Below, piece by piece: positions 18,526-26,407 of a stretch of 42,434 nucleotides of DNA. The stretch covers positions 1-42,434 of the forward strand of contig JAAERE010000317.1 of assembly GCA_024230675.1 (NCBI GenBank), in the 5' to 3' direction. Made by a program: the position numbers and the translations under genes. This stretch comes from a bacterium (GTDB taxonomy: Bacteria; Zixibacteria; MSB-5A5; GN15; FEB-12). The stretch's first letter is position 1. Each line of letters starts with the position of its first letter. The notes beneath the pieces are model-generated. The model was not told the DNA's origin. It did no database searches and worked only from the letters and a program-made list of their open reading frames with translations.

Positions 18526-18554
18526 ATTATAGCATAATTTATCCATTTTGTCAA
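18526..18554 (-). promoter_or_regulatory. Perfect-consensus sigma70-type promoter
   Basis: On the minus strand TTGACA (18549-18554), exactly 17 bases, then TATAAT (18526-18531). Transcription would start near 18519, leaving a leader of about 88 bases before the secreted-protein ATG at 18431. Confidence 0.88.
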
Positions 18555-18566
18555 CGCCGGAGTCGG

Positions 18567-18604
18567 AAAAGCCGCCCGTCCACCGCTGGAGAAACGGCGG
18601 ACGG
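18567..18604 (-). terminator. Likely terminator after the M1 aminopeptidase gene
   Basis: A 10-bp stem with one mismatch (18576-18585 with 18595-18604) lies 34 bases past the M1 peptidase stop, and four T's follow on the minus strand (18567-18570). The T tract is short and separated from the stem by a few bases, so efficiency is uncertain. Confidence 0.55.
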
Positions 18605-18637
18605 ACAAGCGTGACTGTGGCGCTATCCCACTACCGG

Positions 18638-20890
18638 CTATGGACATAGCGGCAGGGGCGTCAGACTGACAAACTGATAGTCGACCAGGATCTGAAGATC
18701 CGTGATATCGATTACTCCGGAACCATCGATGTCCCCCTCATCGTCGCAGGTTAGCGGCGTCAGGGTTAGAAACTGGTTATCCACCAGGATCTGAATATCG
18801 GTAATGTCAATTCCCCCCGACTGGTCGATATCGCCGACCGAGGGCGGCTGGCAGCAAGTCGGGTACGGATCGATCCTGATAGTGAACTCCGCCTGATCCG
18901 AGAAGGCGGCCGGGTGGTCGTTGAAGTGCACCTCGAAACTGAAATCACCGGTATCGGTCGGAACGCCGCTGATAATGCCCTGATTGTCGATACTCAAGCC
19001 GTCGGGGAGAGCCCCGGAGATAATCGTCACAACATTGTTCCCGGAACCGCCGCGATGTTCGACCGTATCCATGTAGGCCACGGCTCGATAGCCGTCCGAC
19101 AGTTCGTCGCCAAACGAAGTTATGAACATCTCCCAGCTATGTGCCCAGGATGAGTCGAGCACCCAATCGGCCGGGTCCAGCTTGACATTGTCTATGCCCA
19201 GAGGACGGTTGAATTTGAAGAGCTTCTTCCGGGCATCGGGGCGCAGCGTAAGCGTGTCCCCCGGTCCGCTGGTTTCATCGAAGTAGAAATCCACCGGCGT
19301 ACGAAAGACCTGGGGCGCTGTGGTCTGAACCTGCTTCACGACCAGATAGATGTCAAAGCCGCCGCTGTCGGAAGGCTCGTCCATAAAATAGTAGTGATAT
19401 TTCGGGAAGTAAGTTCCGTAAACCCAGTCGGCGAAAAACCAACCGAGTTCCTCACCCGTAGCCCCTTCAAAAACGTCCATGAAGTCAAAAGTTGTGGCAG
19501 CGGCAAACTTGAACTCGGAGTTGTAATAAGCCTCAACCCCGTCGGCGAATTTGTCTTCGCCCAGAACGCCGCGCAACATGTGTACTACCCAGGCGCCCTT
19601 GTCGTAACTCAGGTCACCGCTGAAAATCCGCCACACGTTGGTAGTGTCGTCGCAGAAAACCGTTCCCGGGCCATAATAGTCCATACCGCGCATATAGCTG
19701 TGATAGGTCAGCCAGCCGCTTCCAGCCAGATAGTACACGGCTTCGGCATAAGAAGCCCAACCTTCGTTCAGCCAGATATCCTCCCACGAAGCGCACGTTA
19801 TCATATCCCCCCACCACTGGTGTCCCAGCTCATGGGCCACGACTGCGGTGCTGAAGCCAAAAGTGGAATTCCCCCCCATGGAAGTCATGGTCTGGTGCTC
19901 CATACCGCCGCCCCATTCGAAATTGGCGTGGCCGTATTTCTCATCCAGATAGGGGTAGTCGCCGAAGGAGGCGGATAGCTTGGTCATGATATCCGGGGTT
20001 TTCCCCCAGGTCGACCGTGAGTAGGCGTCCCAATCGGTATATACGTGGTGCACGATCGGCATAGTATCCTGATTGGAGTTGTACGTGAATTCCTGCTCCC
20101 AAACCACGAACGGAGCGATTGCTACCGAAAACAGGTAGGTCGCCATGGGATAGTGTTCGGTGTAATGATAGGTTTCGCTGCTGGCGCTCGCGGCCCTTAT
20201 GGAGTCAAGAGTACCGTTGCTCGCGCAATAGAGCGAGGTATCAACTTCGATGTGTATTTTGAAAGAGTCCGCCTTGTCGTCCATGCGGTCCTTGCACGGC
20301 CACCAACTACGAGCGAAATAAGGCTCGGAAAGAGAACTGATCGACGCGCGTCCGCCGTGAGAGCCAAATTCGAACGATTGCAGTCCGCCCTCGACAGGAT
20401 GACCCTGGTAGAAAAAGTCGAACACGAACGGGTCGCCGCTGTTGAGAGAGGTCCCGAGATTCACAGTGACGACATCGATGTTACGGGAATAGGCCAAAGC
20501 GCCGGAGGGTCCTACAATCGAATCGACCGTCATGAGTTCGCAAAAGTCCACCTCTACCTCGGTCAGGCCGTCGACCACCGCCTCAAAATGAAATTGCACA
20601 CGACCCGTTAGCCATTCGGTCGTGTCGTTTACCTGAATCTCTATGTCGTACATCTTGACGTCGTAGTCTGTCTGATTGGTAGCCGCAGTCACAGCTCTGA
20701 GCCGGACCGCGCGAGCACGCTCAAGCCCCAGGGCTTTCCGATGACCCAGGTAGCGATGCATCTCTGAAGGGGACATCGTTTCGGGATCGGGCTCGGGCAC
20801 AACTGCAGTTTCGGGGCCTGCAGCCGCCGTAACGACAAGCAAGAGAATAATGGTGAGGATTGGTGCAGCAAGACCTGTAACTCTGGACAA
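18638..20890 (-). CDS. Secreted M1-family zinc aminopeptidase with Ig-like and dockerin-like C-terminus
   Basis: The 750-residue product has a signal peptide (about 1-24) and an M1 (gluzincin) catalytic module. The substrate-binding exopeptidase motif is GGGME at 327-331. The zinc site is HELGH at 353-357 with Glu376 in NEGW, exactly 18 residues on. The transition-state Tyr lies in YDKGAW. A putative Ig-like domain (GALPDGLSIDNQGIISGVPTDTGDF) follows. Two dockerin-like repeats (GDIDQSGGIDITDIQILVD and GDIDGSGVIDITDLQILVD) end in LTPLPLCP. It should release N-terminal residues from peptides outside the cytoplasm. It has its own promoter and hairpin terminator and sits in a row of three genes sharing the same C-terminal tail. 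Confidence 0.92.
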   Translation of the reverse strand: MSRVTGLAAPILTIILLLVVTAAAGPETAVVPEPDPETMSPSEMHRYLGHRKALGLERARAVRLRAVTAATNQTDYDVKMYDIEIQVNDTTEWLTGRVQFHFEAVVDGLTEVEVDFCELMTVDSIVGPSGALAYSRNIDVVTVNLGTSLNSGDPFVFDFFYQGHPVEGGLQSFEFGSHGGRASISSLSEPYFARSWWPCKDRMDDKADSFKIHIEVDTSLYCASNGTLDSIRAASASSETYHYTEHYPMATYLFSVAIAPFVVWEQEFTYNSNQDTMPIVHHVYTDWDAYSRSTWGKTPDIMTKLSASFGDYPYLDEKYGHANFEWGGGMEHQTMTSMGGNSTFGFSTAVVAHELGHQWWGDMITCASWEDIWLNEGWASYAEAVYYLAGSGWLTYHSYMRGMDYYGPGTVFCDDTTNVWRIFSGDLSYDKGAWVVHMLRGVLGEDKFADGVEAYYNSEFKFAAATTFDFMDVFEGATGEELGWFFADWVYGTYFPKYHYYFMDEPSDSGGFDIYLVVKQVQTTAPQVFRTPVDFYFDETSGPGDTLTLRPDARKKLFKFNRPLGIDNVKLDPADWVLDSSWAHSWEMFITSFGDELSDGYRAVAYMDTVEHRGGSGNNVVTIISGALPDGLSIDNQGIISGVPTDTGDFSFEVHFNDHPAAFSDQAEFTIRIDPYPTCCQPPSVGDIDQSGGIDITDIQILVDNQFLTLTPLTCDDEGDIDGSGVIDITDLQILVDYQFVSLTPLPLCP

Positions 20891-21006
20891 AATCTACCTC
20901 CGGTTTTGTTGATTGAGAAGCAGCAATTTTGGAGCCGGCTCGGGGCTGTCTGCGACCTGATCCGGCAAGCGTGACGTAAATAGCGGATAAGACTGCGTCT
21001 CGTATC

Positions 21007-21034
21007 AAGATAGGGCCGGAACTCGACCTGTCAA
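21007..21034 (-). promoter_or_regulatory. Promoter of the M1 aminopeptidase gene
   Basis: On the minus strand a perfect TTGACA (21029-21034), a 16-base spacer and TATCTT (21007-21012). The predicted leader is about 110 bases. Confidence 0.65.
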
Positions 21035-21049
21035 GGCAATCATTGACAC

Positions 21050-21083
21050 AAACAAGAGCGCCGCCGGCTCAAGCCGGCGGCGC
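21050..21083 (-). terminator. GC-rich hairpin terminator after the 781-residue secreted protein gene
   Basis: A perfect 11-bp stem (21058-21068 with 21073-21083) with a four-base loop lies 30 bases past the stop. The minus strand continues TCTTGTTTGTG, a T-rich but interrupted tract. Confidence 0.75.
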
Positions 21084-21112
21084 AGGATTTTACATTAGAA
21101 GCAATCTGTTGC

Positions 21113-23458
21113 TCAGTATGGGTTTGTACAAAGAGGCGTCAGCGTCATGAACAGATTGTCGACGAGGTACTGGGCATCCGTCACATCGATTGAACCGTCG
21201 CAATTGGTGTCCCCAACCTCCCAGGTTGGTATGGGATCTCCCTCCATGCTGAGAAAGAGATAGCCAATGAGCTGCTGGATGTCTTCGATATCAATTATTC
21301 CGTCCCAGTTCATGTCTCCGACCAGTTTCCATACCTGCAGGCGTACGATAACCTCCTGAGGGCTGTTGGTGGCATCGGGAGCAACCACTTGCATCGTCCC
21401 GACGTACTCACCCAGCGTGTAACCAAGCGGGTTGACGACCAGATCCGTCAGCCCCGGCACTTCGCCGGAGGTCTCCTGGGGAGCCAGCCAGGGAATGGAC
21501 TCAGTGATCTGCCAGGGCATGCAACCACCGTATTCGTTGTAGATATCCGGGCCGTCAATAGTCACCGGACCGGCGTTCTCGCGCCACGGCAGGACTATCT
21601 CCGTCCGCTCAAGGTGAATCACGGGGTCATTAGCGGGCGGCAGGTGATTGTACTGAACCACTATCTGCTGGGGCGAGTTGGCCGCCCAATTCGAAACGAC
21701 GTTGATCGTATCGAAATAGGTGCCAAAGGGCAGATCTACCTGAAGGGCCCTGATACGGACGCTGTTGGTGGCCGGCCCGATATAATCCAACTCAGCCGAT
21801 ATCAGGCCCGGCTCGTAATCGAGTTCCACCGACATGGGGTTGTCGCCCCCGATATTGGTCACAGTAATATCAGTGCTCGGCGCGACCTGTCCATAGCCCT
21901 GTTGACACCCGAACATGTCGAATTCGACGCTGGTCTGGGAAATGTCTATTACAGCCGGGTCATCCACAGCTCGAATCCGGAACCTTACCAGGAAGGGTGA
22001 ATTGATAGCCTCGTTGGAGAACACCTGGGCAACAAAAGTCGTTTCCGCGCCCAGAGGCAGCACACTCTCCAGTATCCCCAGAGAGAGCTCCACCGAATCC
22101 GGCGCTGTAGAAGATGCGGGGCTTACACTCTTGACGAGCGGCGTTTCTTCCACGACCCAGAAATCCATCGCCCCCTCGCCGCTGTTGCGGACCTCAAAAG
22201 ACCGGAAGAAAATGGGCAGCTCGCTAACCGCCACCGGCCAGTAAATGACCGTATCAACGTCGATCATCGGCAGGTCGGTACCGACCACCAGGTTAACAGG
22301 TATTACCACCGGGCTGTTGGCCGCCTCAGCGCTGGAAACGTAGATCGCGTCTGAGTATTCTCCAAACATCAACCCGGTTATGTCGACTTCCAGAAGAACA
22401 TCACCGTCTTCGAAACCGGAACCCGGTGACAGGCTCAGCCAGGAGGAACTGTTGCTCACATCCCAACTGAGAGTTTGGCCGCCAATGTTGGAGATCGATA
22501 GCGTCTGGGTCGCCGGGTTGGCGCCCCCTTCCTGGGCGACGAAGAAAAACTCGCTGGAACTGATCCCTATGACCGGCGGAGGAGGGGTTACATCCAGTTC
22601 TACATACACGTACTGGGGCGAGTTGGACGCGGCCGCCGACTGCACCCGGATGGAATCAAAGTAGACTCCCTCTGACAGACCCAGTGTTGTTACGTTCACG
22701 GTTATCGTAGCCGGCGTCGTCCCTCCGGTCGGAGTTGGGGCCATCCAGCCGGCCGATTCGATCAGATTGAACGCCAGAGGATCAAAATCTGAGAAAACAA
22801 CAAACGTCTGTGAAGTCGGATCGGCAGCGCCCTCGATCGCGCTGAAGCGCACGGTATCGATCGGCACAACCAGATTCGAAGGCGCCGTGAATGAGGTATC
22901 GCGCAGGACCCTCTTCCCGGCCCAATAGGGAATGAACGGCTTGTTCGTTAGATCGTTGAACTTCATGTAGGTACCGCTGCTAAACACAGTGGTATCCAGG
23001 ACGATGGAATCGTTCACCGTCCAATCGGACACAGTGAAGTGGTACGAGGCCACCAGCTTGCGGGAAGGCCCCGGATTGAGTCCCGTACCCAAAATACGGG
23101 CCGCAGCGAACTGGAACACCTGGTAGATATTGGTGCTGTCGAGAATATTGTTGCGCAGAGTATAAGTGAAGAAATCCCAGGAGTCATCGGCGAGAGGCAA
23201 AATAACAGTGGAATCCATCTGCAGATTCGGGTTAACCCATTTGAAACCGCTGGAGACGGAGCCAAGCCCCTGGACATCGTTGTAGATGTACAGATCCATC
23301 TGGAGCTTGTTCTGGCCGGTCGCCACATCAGGGAACACCGGGAATTCCACAGTCAAGGTATCCCACTCGCCCTGGTCGTTTTCTCCCTGCTGGGCCGAGA
23401 CGGAAACCGCGCTCGCCAAGAAAACACACATCAACAGCGTCAACATCTTCCTATGCAT
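21113..23458 (-). CDS. Large secreted protein with repeated Ig/BACON-like domains and dockerin-like C-terminus
   Basis: This 781-residue protein starts with a signal peptide (MHRKMLTLLMCVFLASAVSVSAQ). An N-terminal domain covers about 30-170. At least four Ig-like repeats of about 100 residues follow. They share cores such as SSSEFFFVAQEGGANPATQ, LSISNIGGQTLSWDV, SSWLSLSPGSG and SAEAANSPVVIPV, the pattern of BACON-like domains. The repeat-ending phrase A-x-N-S-P-x-x-I/V recurs five or more times. Paired dockerin-like repeats (GDMNWDGIIDIEDIQQLIGYLF, GDTNCDGSIDVTDAQYLVDNLF) end in LTPLCTNPY. It is likely a cell-surface or matrix adhesin or scaffold; no catalytic domain is seen. It has its own promoter and long leader. 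Confidence 0.85.
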   Translation of the reverse strand: MHRKMLTLLMCVFLASAVSVSAQQGENDQGEWDTLTVEFPVFPDVATGQNKLQMDLYIYNDVQGLGSVSSGFKWVNPNLQMDSTVILPLADDSWDFFTYTLRNNILDSTNIYQVFQFAAARILGTGLNPGPSRKLVASYHFTVSDWTVNDSIVLDTTVFSSGTYMKFNDLTNKPFIPYWAGKRVLRDTSFTAPSNLVVPIDTVRFSAIEGAADPTSQTFVVFSDFDPLAFNLIESAGWMAPTPTGGTTPATITVNVTTLGLSEGVYFDSIRVQSAAASNSPQYVYVELDVTPPPPVIGISSSEFFFVAQEGGANPATQTLSISNIGGQTLSWDVSNSSSWLSLSPGSGFEDGDVLLEVDITGLMFGEYSDAIYVSSAEAANSPVVIPVNLVVGTDLPMIDVDTVIYWPVAVSELPIFFRSFEVRNSGEGAMDFWVVEETPLVKSVSPASSTAPDSVELSLGILESVLPLGAETTFVAQVFSNEAINSPFLVRFRIRAVDDPAVIDISQTSVEFDMFGCQQGYGQVAPSTDITVTNIGGDNPMSVELDYEPGLISAELDYIGPATNSVRIRALQVDLPFGTYFDTINVVSNWAANSPQQIVVQYNHLPPANDPVIHLERTEIVLPWRENAGPVTIDGPDIYNEYGGCMPWQITESIPWLAPQETSGEVPGLTDLVVNPLGYTLGEYVGTMQVVAPDATNSPQEVIVRLQVWKLVGDMNWDGIIDIEDIQQLIGYLFLSMEGDPIPTWEVGDTNCDGSIDVTDAQYLVDNLFMTLTPLCTNPY

Positions 23459-23532
23459 CGTAAGCCTCCCTGCGCCGAGATTTGAGATTGCCGTGCCCTA
23501 TCCGCCGTGATCTGAGGTAGCCTCTCTTGCTT

Positions 23533-23548
23533 GCGCGCTCGTGCGCGC
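23533..23548 (-). other. Hairpin in the leader of the 781-residue protein gene
   Basis: GCGCGC arms (23533-23538, 23543-23548) flank a four-base loop about 75 bases before the start codon. With the promoter at 23695-23724, the whole 23459-23804 gap is explained as a long leader of about 230 bases plus an 80-base space after lon. I see no gene in it. Confidence 0.4.
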
Positions 23549-23694
23549 TGATTTGCATGAATCCGCATGCAGCAAGACAAGGGGCGATCAGAAATGTAAT
23601 TCTCATTAGTAAATACAGTCGGGTAACTGGTAAAGTAAAAAAAAGAGACGGTCGAATACAGGACCCCACGAATCCGTCTACCTGTTACAGGCTA

Positions 23695-23724
23695 AATATA
23701 GACGGTGGTCTCCACCTGTGTCAA
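23695..23724 (-). promoter_or_regulatory. Promoter of the 781-residue secreted protein gene
   Basis: On the minus strand a perfect TTGACA (23719-23724), an 18-base spacer and TATATT (23695-23700). Confidence 0.65.
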
Positions 23725-23804
23725 GGTATAATTGCAGACGGCTCGTCGTTTGGAGACCAAACAACACCACATTAACAGGAATTCGGTTGAGATCCAGCCG
23801 ACGG

Positions 23805-26279
23805 CTATTTCCGGGCCTTCGGCTTGCCCGCTTTCTTGCGCGGACGGACCGCTGTGGGCTTTTTCTTTCGGGCCTTGGCGATTTCCTCGGCGAAGACTTT
23901 CTCAAGGGTGTACGACGAGGGTTTGAAATCAAGCAGGCACAGTTCGAAAAGATCGTCGACTCGCTCGATGAAGTGAAACTTGGTCTTTCGGATGATCTCG
24001 TTAGGCAGATCGCTGAGGTCTTTATGATTCTCGCGCGGCAGGCCGACGTTGTAGATGCCCGCACGGTAGGCCGCGGATATCTTTTCCTTGACGCCGCCTA
24101 CGGCCAGGACGCGCCCCCTCAAAGTAACCTCGCCGGTCATGGCGATATCGTTGCGGATCGGCCGCTCCGACATCACGGAGGCAATAACCAGGCAAACGGT
24201 GATACCGGCTGAGGGACCGTCTTTCGGAATGGCACCCGAGGGAAAATGAATATGAATATCGAACTCGTTGAAATCGTTGGAGTCAATGCCGAGGACATCG
24301 GCCTTGGAGCGAACATACGAATGGGCCGCCTGTATAGACTCGCGCATTACCTCACCGAGTGAACCGGTGGTGATGATCTGCCCCTCCCCTTTCATCCGAA
24401 TACCTTCGATAAACATCAACTCGCCGCCGGCGCCGGTCCAGGCCAGCCCGGCCGCAATGCCTATTTCCGGCACGGTCTCAGCCTTCTCAGGAATAAAGAC
24501 GGTGGTCCCGAGATAGGCCTCCAGGTTCTTCTCTGAGATGGTCCAGCTTTTCTTTTTCTTCTCTGCCTTGGCCAGGGCGATTTTTCGGCATATCCTCTCG
24601 ATCTGTTGTGAAAAGCCGAGCAACCCGGCCTCCTGCGTAAAGCCGCTGATGATCAAGGAAAGAGTTTTGTCGTTCATCCGAACTTCGGATTTTAGCAGAC
24701 CGTGTCTTTTGAGCAGATTGGGCAGGATGTAGCGATTGGCAATGGCTATCTTCTCGCGCTCGATGTACCCTGGCAATTCGATTATCTCCAACCGGGGTAC
24801 GAACTGTTCCGGGATCTCCTCATAGGAACGCACTGAACAGACAAAAAAGACTTTGCTCAGATCAAACGGTACGCCCACGTACTGATCCAGGAATCGAGCG
24901 TTATACCGCGAATCAATCACTTCCAGCAGAGCCATGTTGACCGAAGAATCGTTTTCGACGTTGAAATAGTCGATATCCTCGAGCAGAATCAACGGATCGC
25001 TGCTCCCGGCGTCCCGGAGGGTGCGGATGATTTTGCCCGGCTGGGCCCCAAGATACGTGCGGGGGCTGCCCTTGACATCTGCCACGTCGGTAATACCGCC
25101 GACCGAGATTCTAATAAGCTCCTTGCCGGTGGCGCGTGCGATAGCCTTGGCCAACGAGGCCTTACCGGTTCCGGGCACACCCACCAGACACAGAGTAGGA
25201 GCCTGATCGGCCCCGCCCAGCAGTTTCCGCACCGAGAGGCGCTGAAGGATCTGCTCTTTCAACTTGTTCGGGCCGTAATAGTCGGTATTGAGGATTTTCT
25301 CGGCGTCGGCAATCGTGTAATCTTCGGGCGTGGTCTTGCCCCAGGGCAGGTTAAGCAGCCAGTTGAGATATCCTTTGGTCGCGCCGTACTCGGCCGAGGC
25401 CGGCGACAATTGGGCCAGCCGATCTACTTCCATACGGGCTCGAGCAACTACTTCATGAGGAAGATTGGGCGAGTTTTTGATTTGATTCTTCCAGCGCGCC
25501 GCCTCTTTTTCCTCGCCGAAATCCTCGCCAAGCTGCTTGCGGATTTCATGCAACTGCTGCCTCAGGAAATAGCGGTGCTGGTCCTCGGCGATTCGTCCTT
25601 TGACTTTCTCGTGAATGCTGACCGCCGTGGCAGCCCGGCTGAGTTCGGTATTTAAATGGGTGAGCAACCGATTGAATCGCGGTTCCAGCGCAACAGCCTC
25701 AAGAATCTCCTGCTTCGCAGCCAGCGGGAAGCGAAACGACGCGGCGACCTGATCGGCCAGACACGACGGGTCATCAACGTTCATTTTGAGAACATTGAGG
25801 GTCTCCGGCGAATACACCGGGTCCAGGTGTGTGATTTCGCCCACGATCGACACTACCTGGTTAACTTTTTGATCTATACTCTTGGCGGAGAAACGGAGCT
25901 TGTCCACGGCGTTGGCGGTCGCTTTCAAGTACGGACCGGTAGCAACGATCTTGCTCACCGCCGCCCGTTCGTGACCCTCAAGGGTCACCACCTGCGAGCC
26001 GCCGATGCCTTCGCGCATGCTTTGTACCGTTGCAAACACGCCCACCTGGTGAACCGGCGGCTCCTCGGCGGAGGAATCGCCCGACTGGGAATAGGCGGCC
26101 ACCAGCCGCGATTTGTCGGCATAACATGTTTTCAGAAGGGCCAGATTCTCGGGCCGACCGACCTGAATGGAAATGGTCGTGCCCGGAAACAGGATTCCGG
26201 TCATCAGCGGCAAAAGCGGAAAGGCAACCTCTCTGTCAGTGGCTACCAGCGGCAGACGGGTCTTGCTCTTTATAATCAT
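23805..26279 (-). CDS. lon: Lon-family protease with degenerate AAA+ motifs
   Basis: At 824 residues this has the full bacterial Lon plan. The N-domain covers about 15-215, then a helical linker, the AAA+ module about 310-590 and the peptidase about 600-785. A Lys/Arg-rich tail ends in GKPKARK. The peptidase dyad is intact: Ser690 in PKDGPSAG and Lys731 in VGGVKEK. The ATPase is not. Walker A is GVPGTGKA (367-374, Thr replaced by Ala374). Walker B is ILLEDID, so Asp-Glu is swapped to Glu434-Asp435. The sensor-1 Asn is Arg484 (VFFVCSVR). The sensor-2 Arg is Leu554 (AGLLG). GHRRTY has become GSPRTY. The arginine finger region keeps Arg496. It is probably an ATP-independent or weakly hydrolysing Lon paralogue. 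GGGAG precedes the ATG. A normal Lon may be encoded elsewhere. Confidence 0.93.
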   Translation of the reverse strand: MIIKSKTRLPLVATDREVAFPLLPLMTGILFPGTTISIQVGRPENLALLKTCYADKSRLVAAYSQSGDSSAEEPPVHQVGVFATVQSMREGIGGSQVVTLEGHERAAVSKIVATGPYLKATANAVDKLRFSAKSIDQKVNQVVSIVGEITHLDPVYSPETLNVLKMNVDDPSCLADQVAASFRFPLAAKQEILEAVALEPRFNRLLTHLNTELSRAATAVSIHEKVKGRIAEDQHRYFLRQQLHEIRKQLGEDFGEEKEAARWKNQIKNSPNLPHEVVARARMEVDRLAQLSPASAEYGATKGYLNWLLNLPWGKTTPEDYTIADAEKILNTDYYGPNKLKEQILQRLSVRKLLGGADQAPTLCLVGVPGTGKASLAKAIARATGKELIRISVGGITDVADVKGSPRTYLGAQPGKIIRTLRDAGSSDPLILLEDIDYFNVENDSSVNMALLEVIDSRYNARFLDQYVGVPFDLSKVFFVCSVRSYEEIPEQFVPRLEIIELPGYIEREKIAIANRYILPNLLKRHGLLKSEVRMNDKTLSLIISGFTQEAGLLGFSQQIERICRKIALAKAEKKKKSWTISEKNLEAYLGTTVFIPEKAETVPEIGIAAGLAWTGAGGELMFIEGIRMKGEGQIITTGSLGEVMRESIQAAHSYVRSKADVLGIDSNDFNEFDIHIHFPSGAIPKDGPSAGITVCLVIASVMSERPIRNDIAMTGEVTLRGRVLAVGGVKEKISAAYRAGIYNVGLPRENHKDLSDLPNEIIRKTKFHFIERVDDLFELCLLDFKPSSYTLEKVFAEEIAKARKKKPTAVRPRKKAGKPKARK

Positions 26280-26334
26280 ATTCTCCCTCAGTGTCCTTCT
26301 TGTTATCGGACACGAACGGGTTATTTCAAGAGCA

Positions 26335-26362
26335 AGTAGAGCAGAATCTACATGAGAGTCAA
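26335..26362 (-). promoter_or_regulatory. Candidate promoter of the Lon-like gene
   Basis: On the minus strand TTGACT (26357-26362), a 16-base spacer and TCTACT (26335-26340), with a 55-base leader. The -10 matches only four of six bases. A 12-bp GC palindrome (26388-26399) lies between it and the helicase stop and may aid termination of the helicase transcript, though no T run follows. Confidence 0.4.
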
Positions 26363-26407
26363 CGAATTAGTTTCTGCCCGGCTACCCGCGCCGCGGCGCA
26401 GCGCCAT

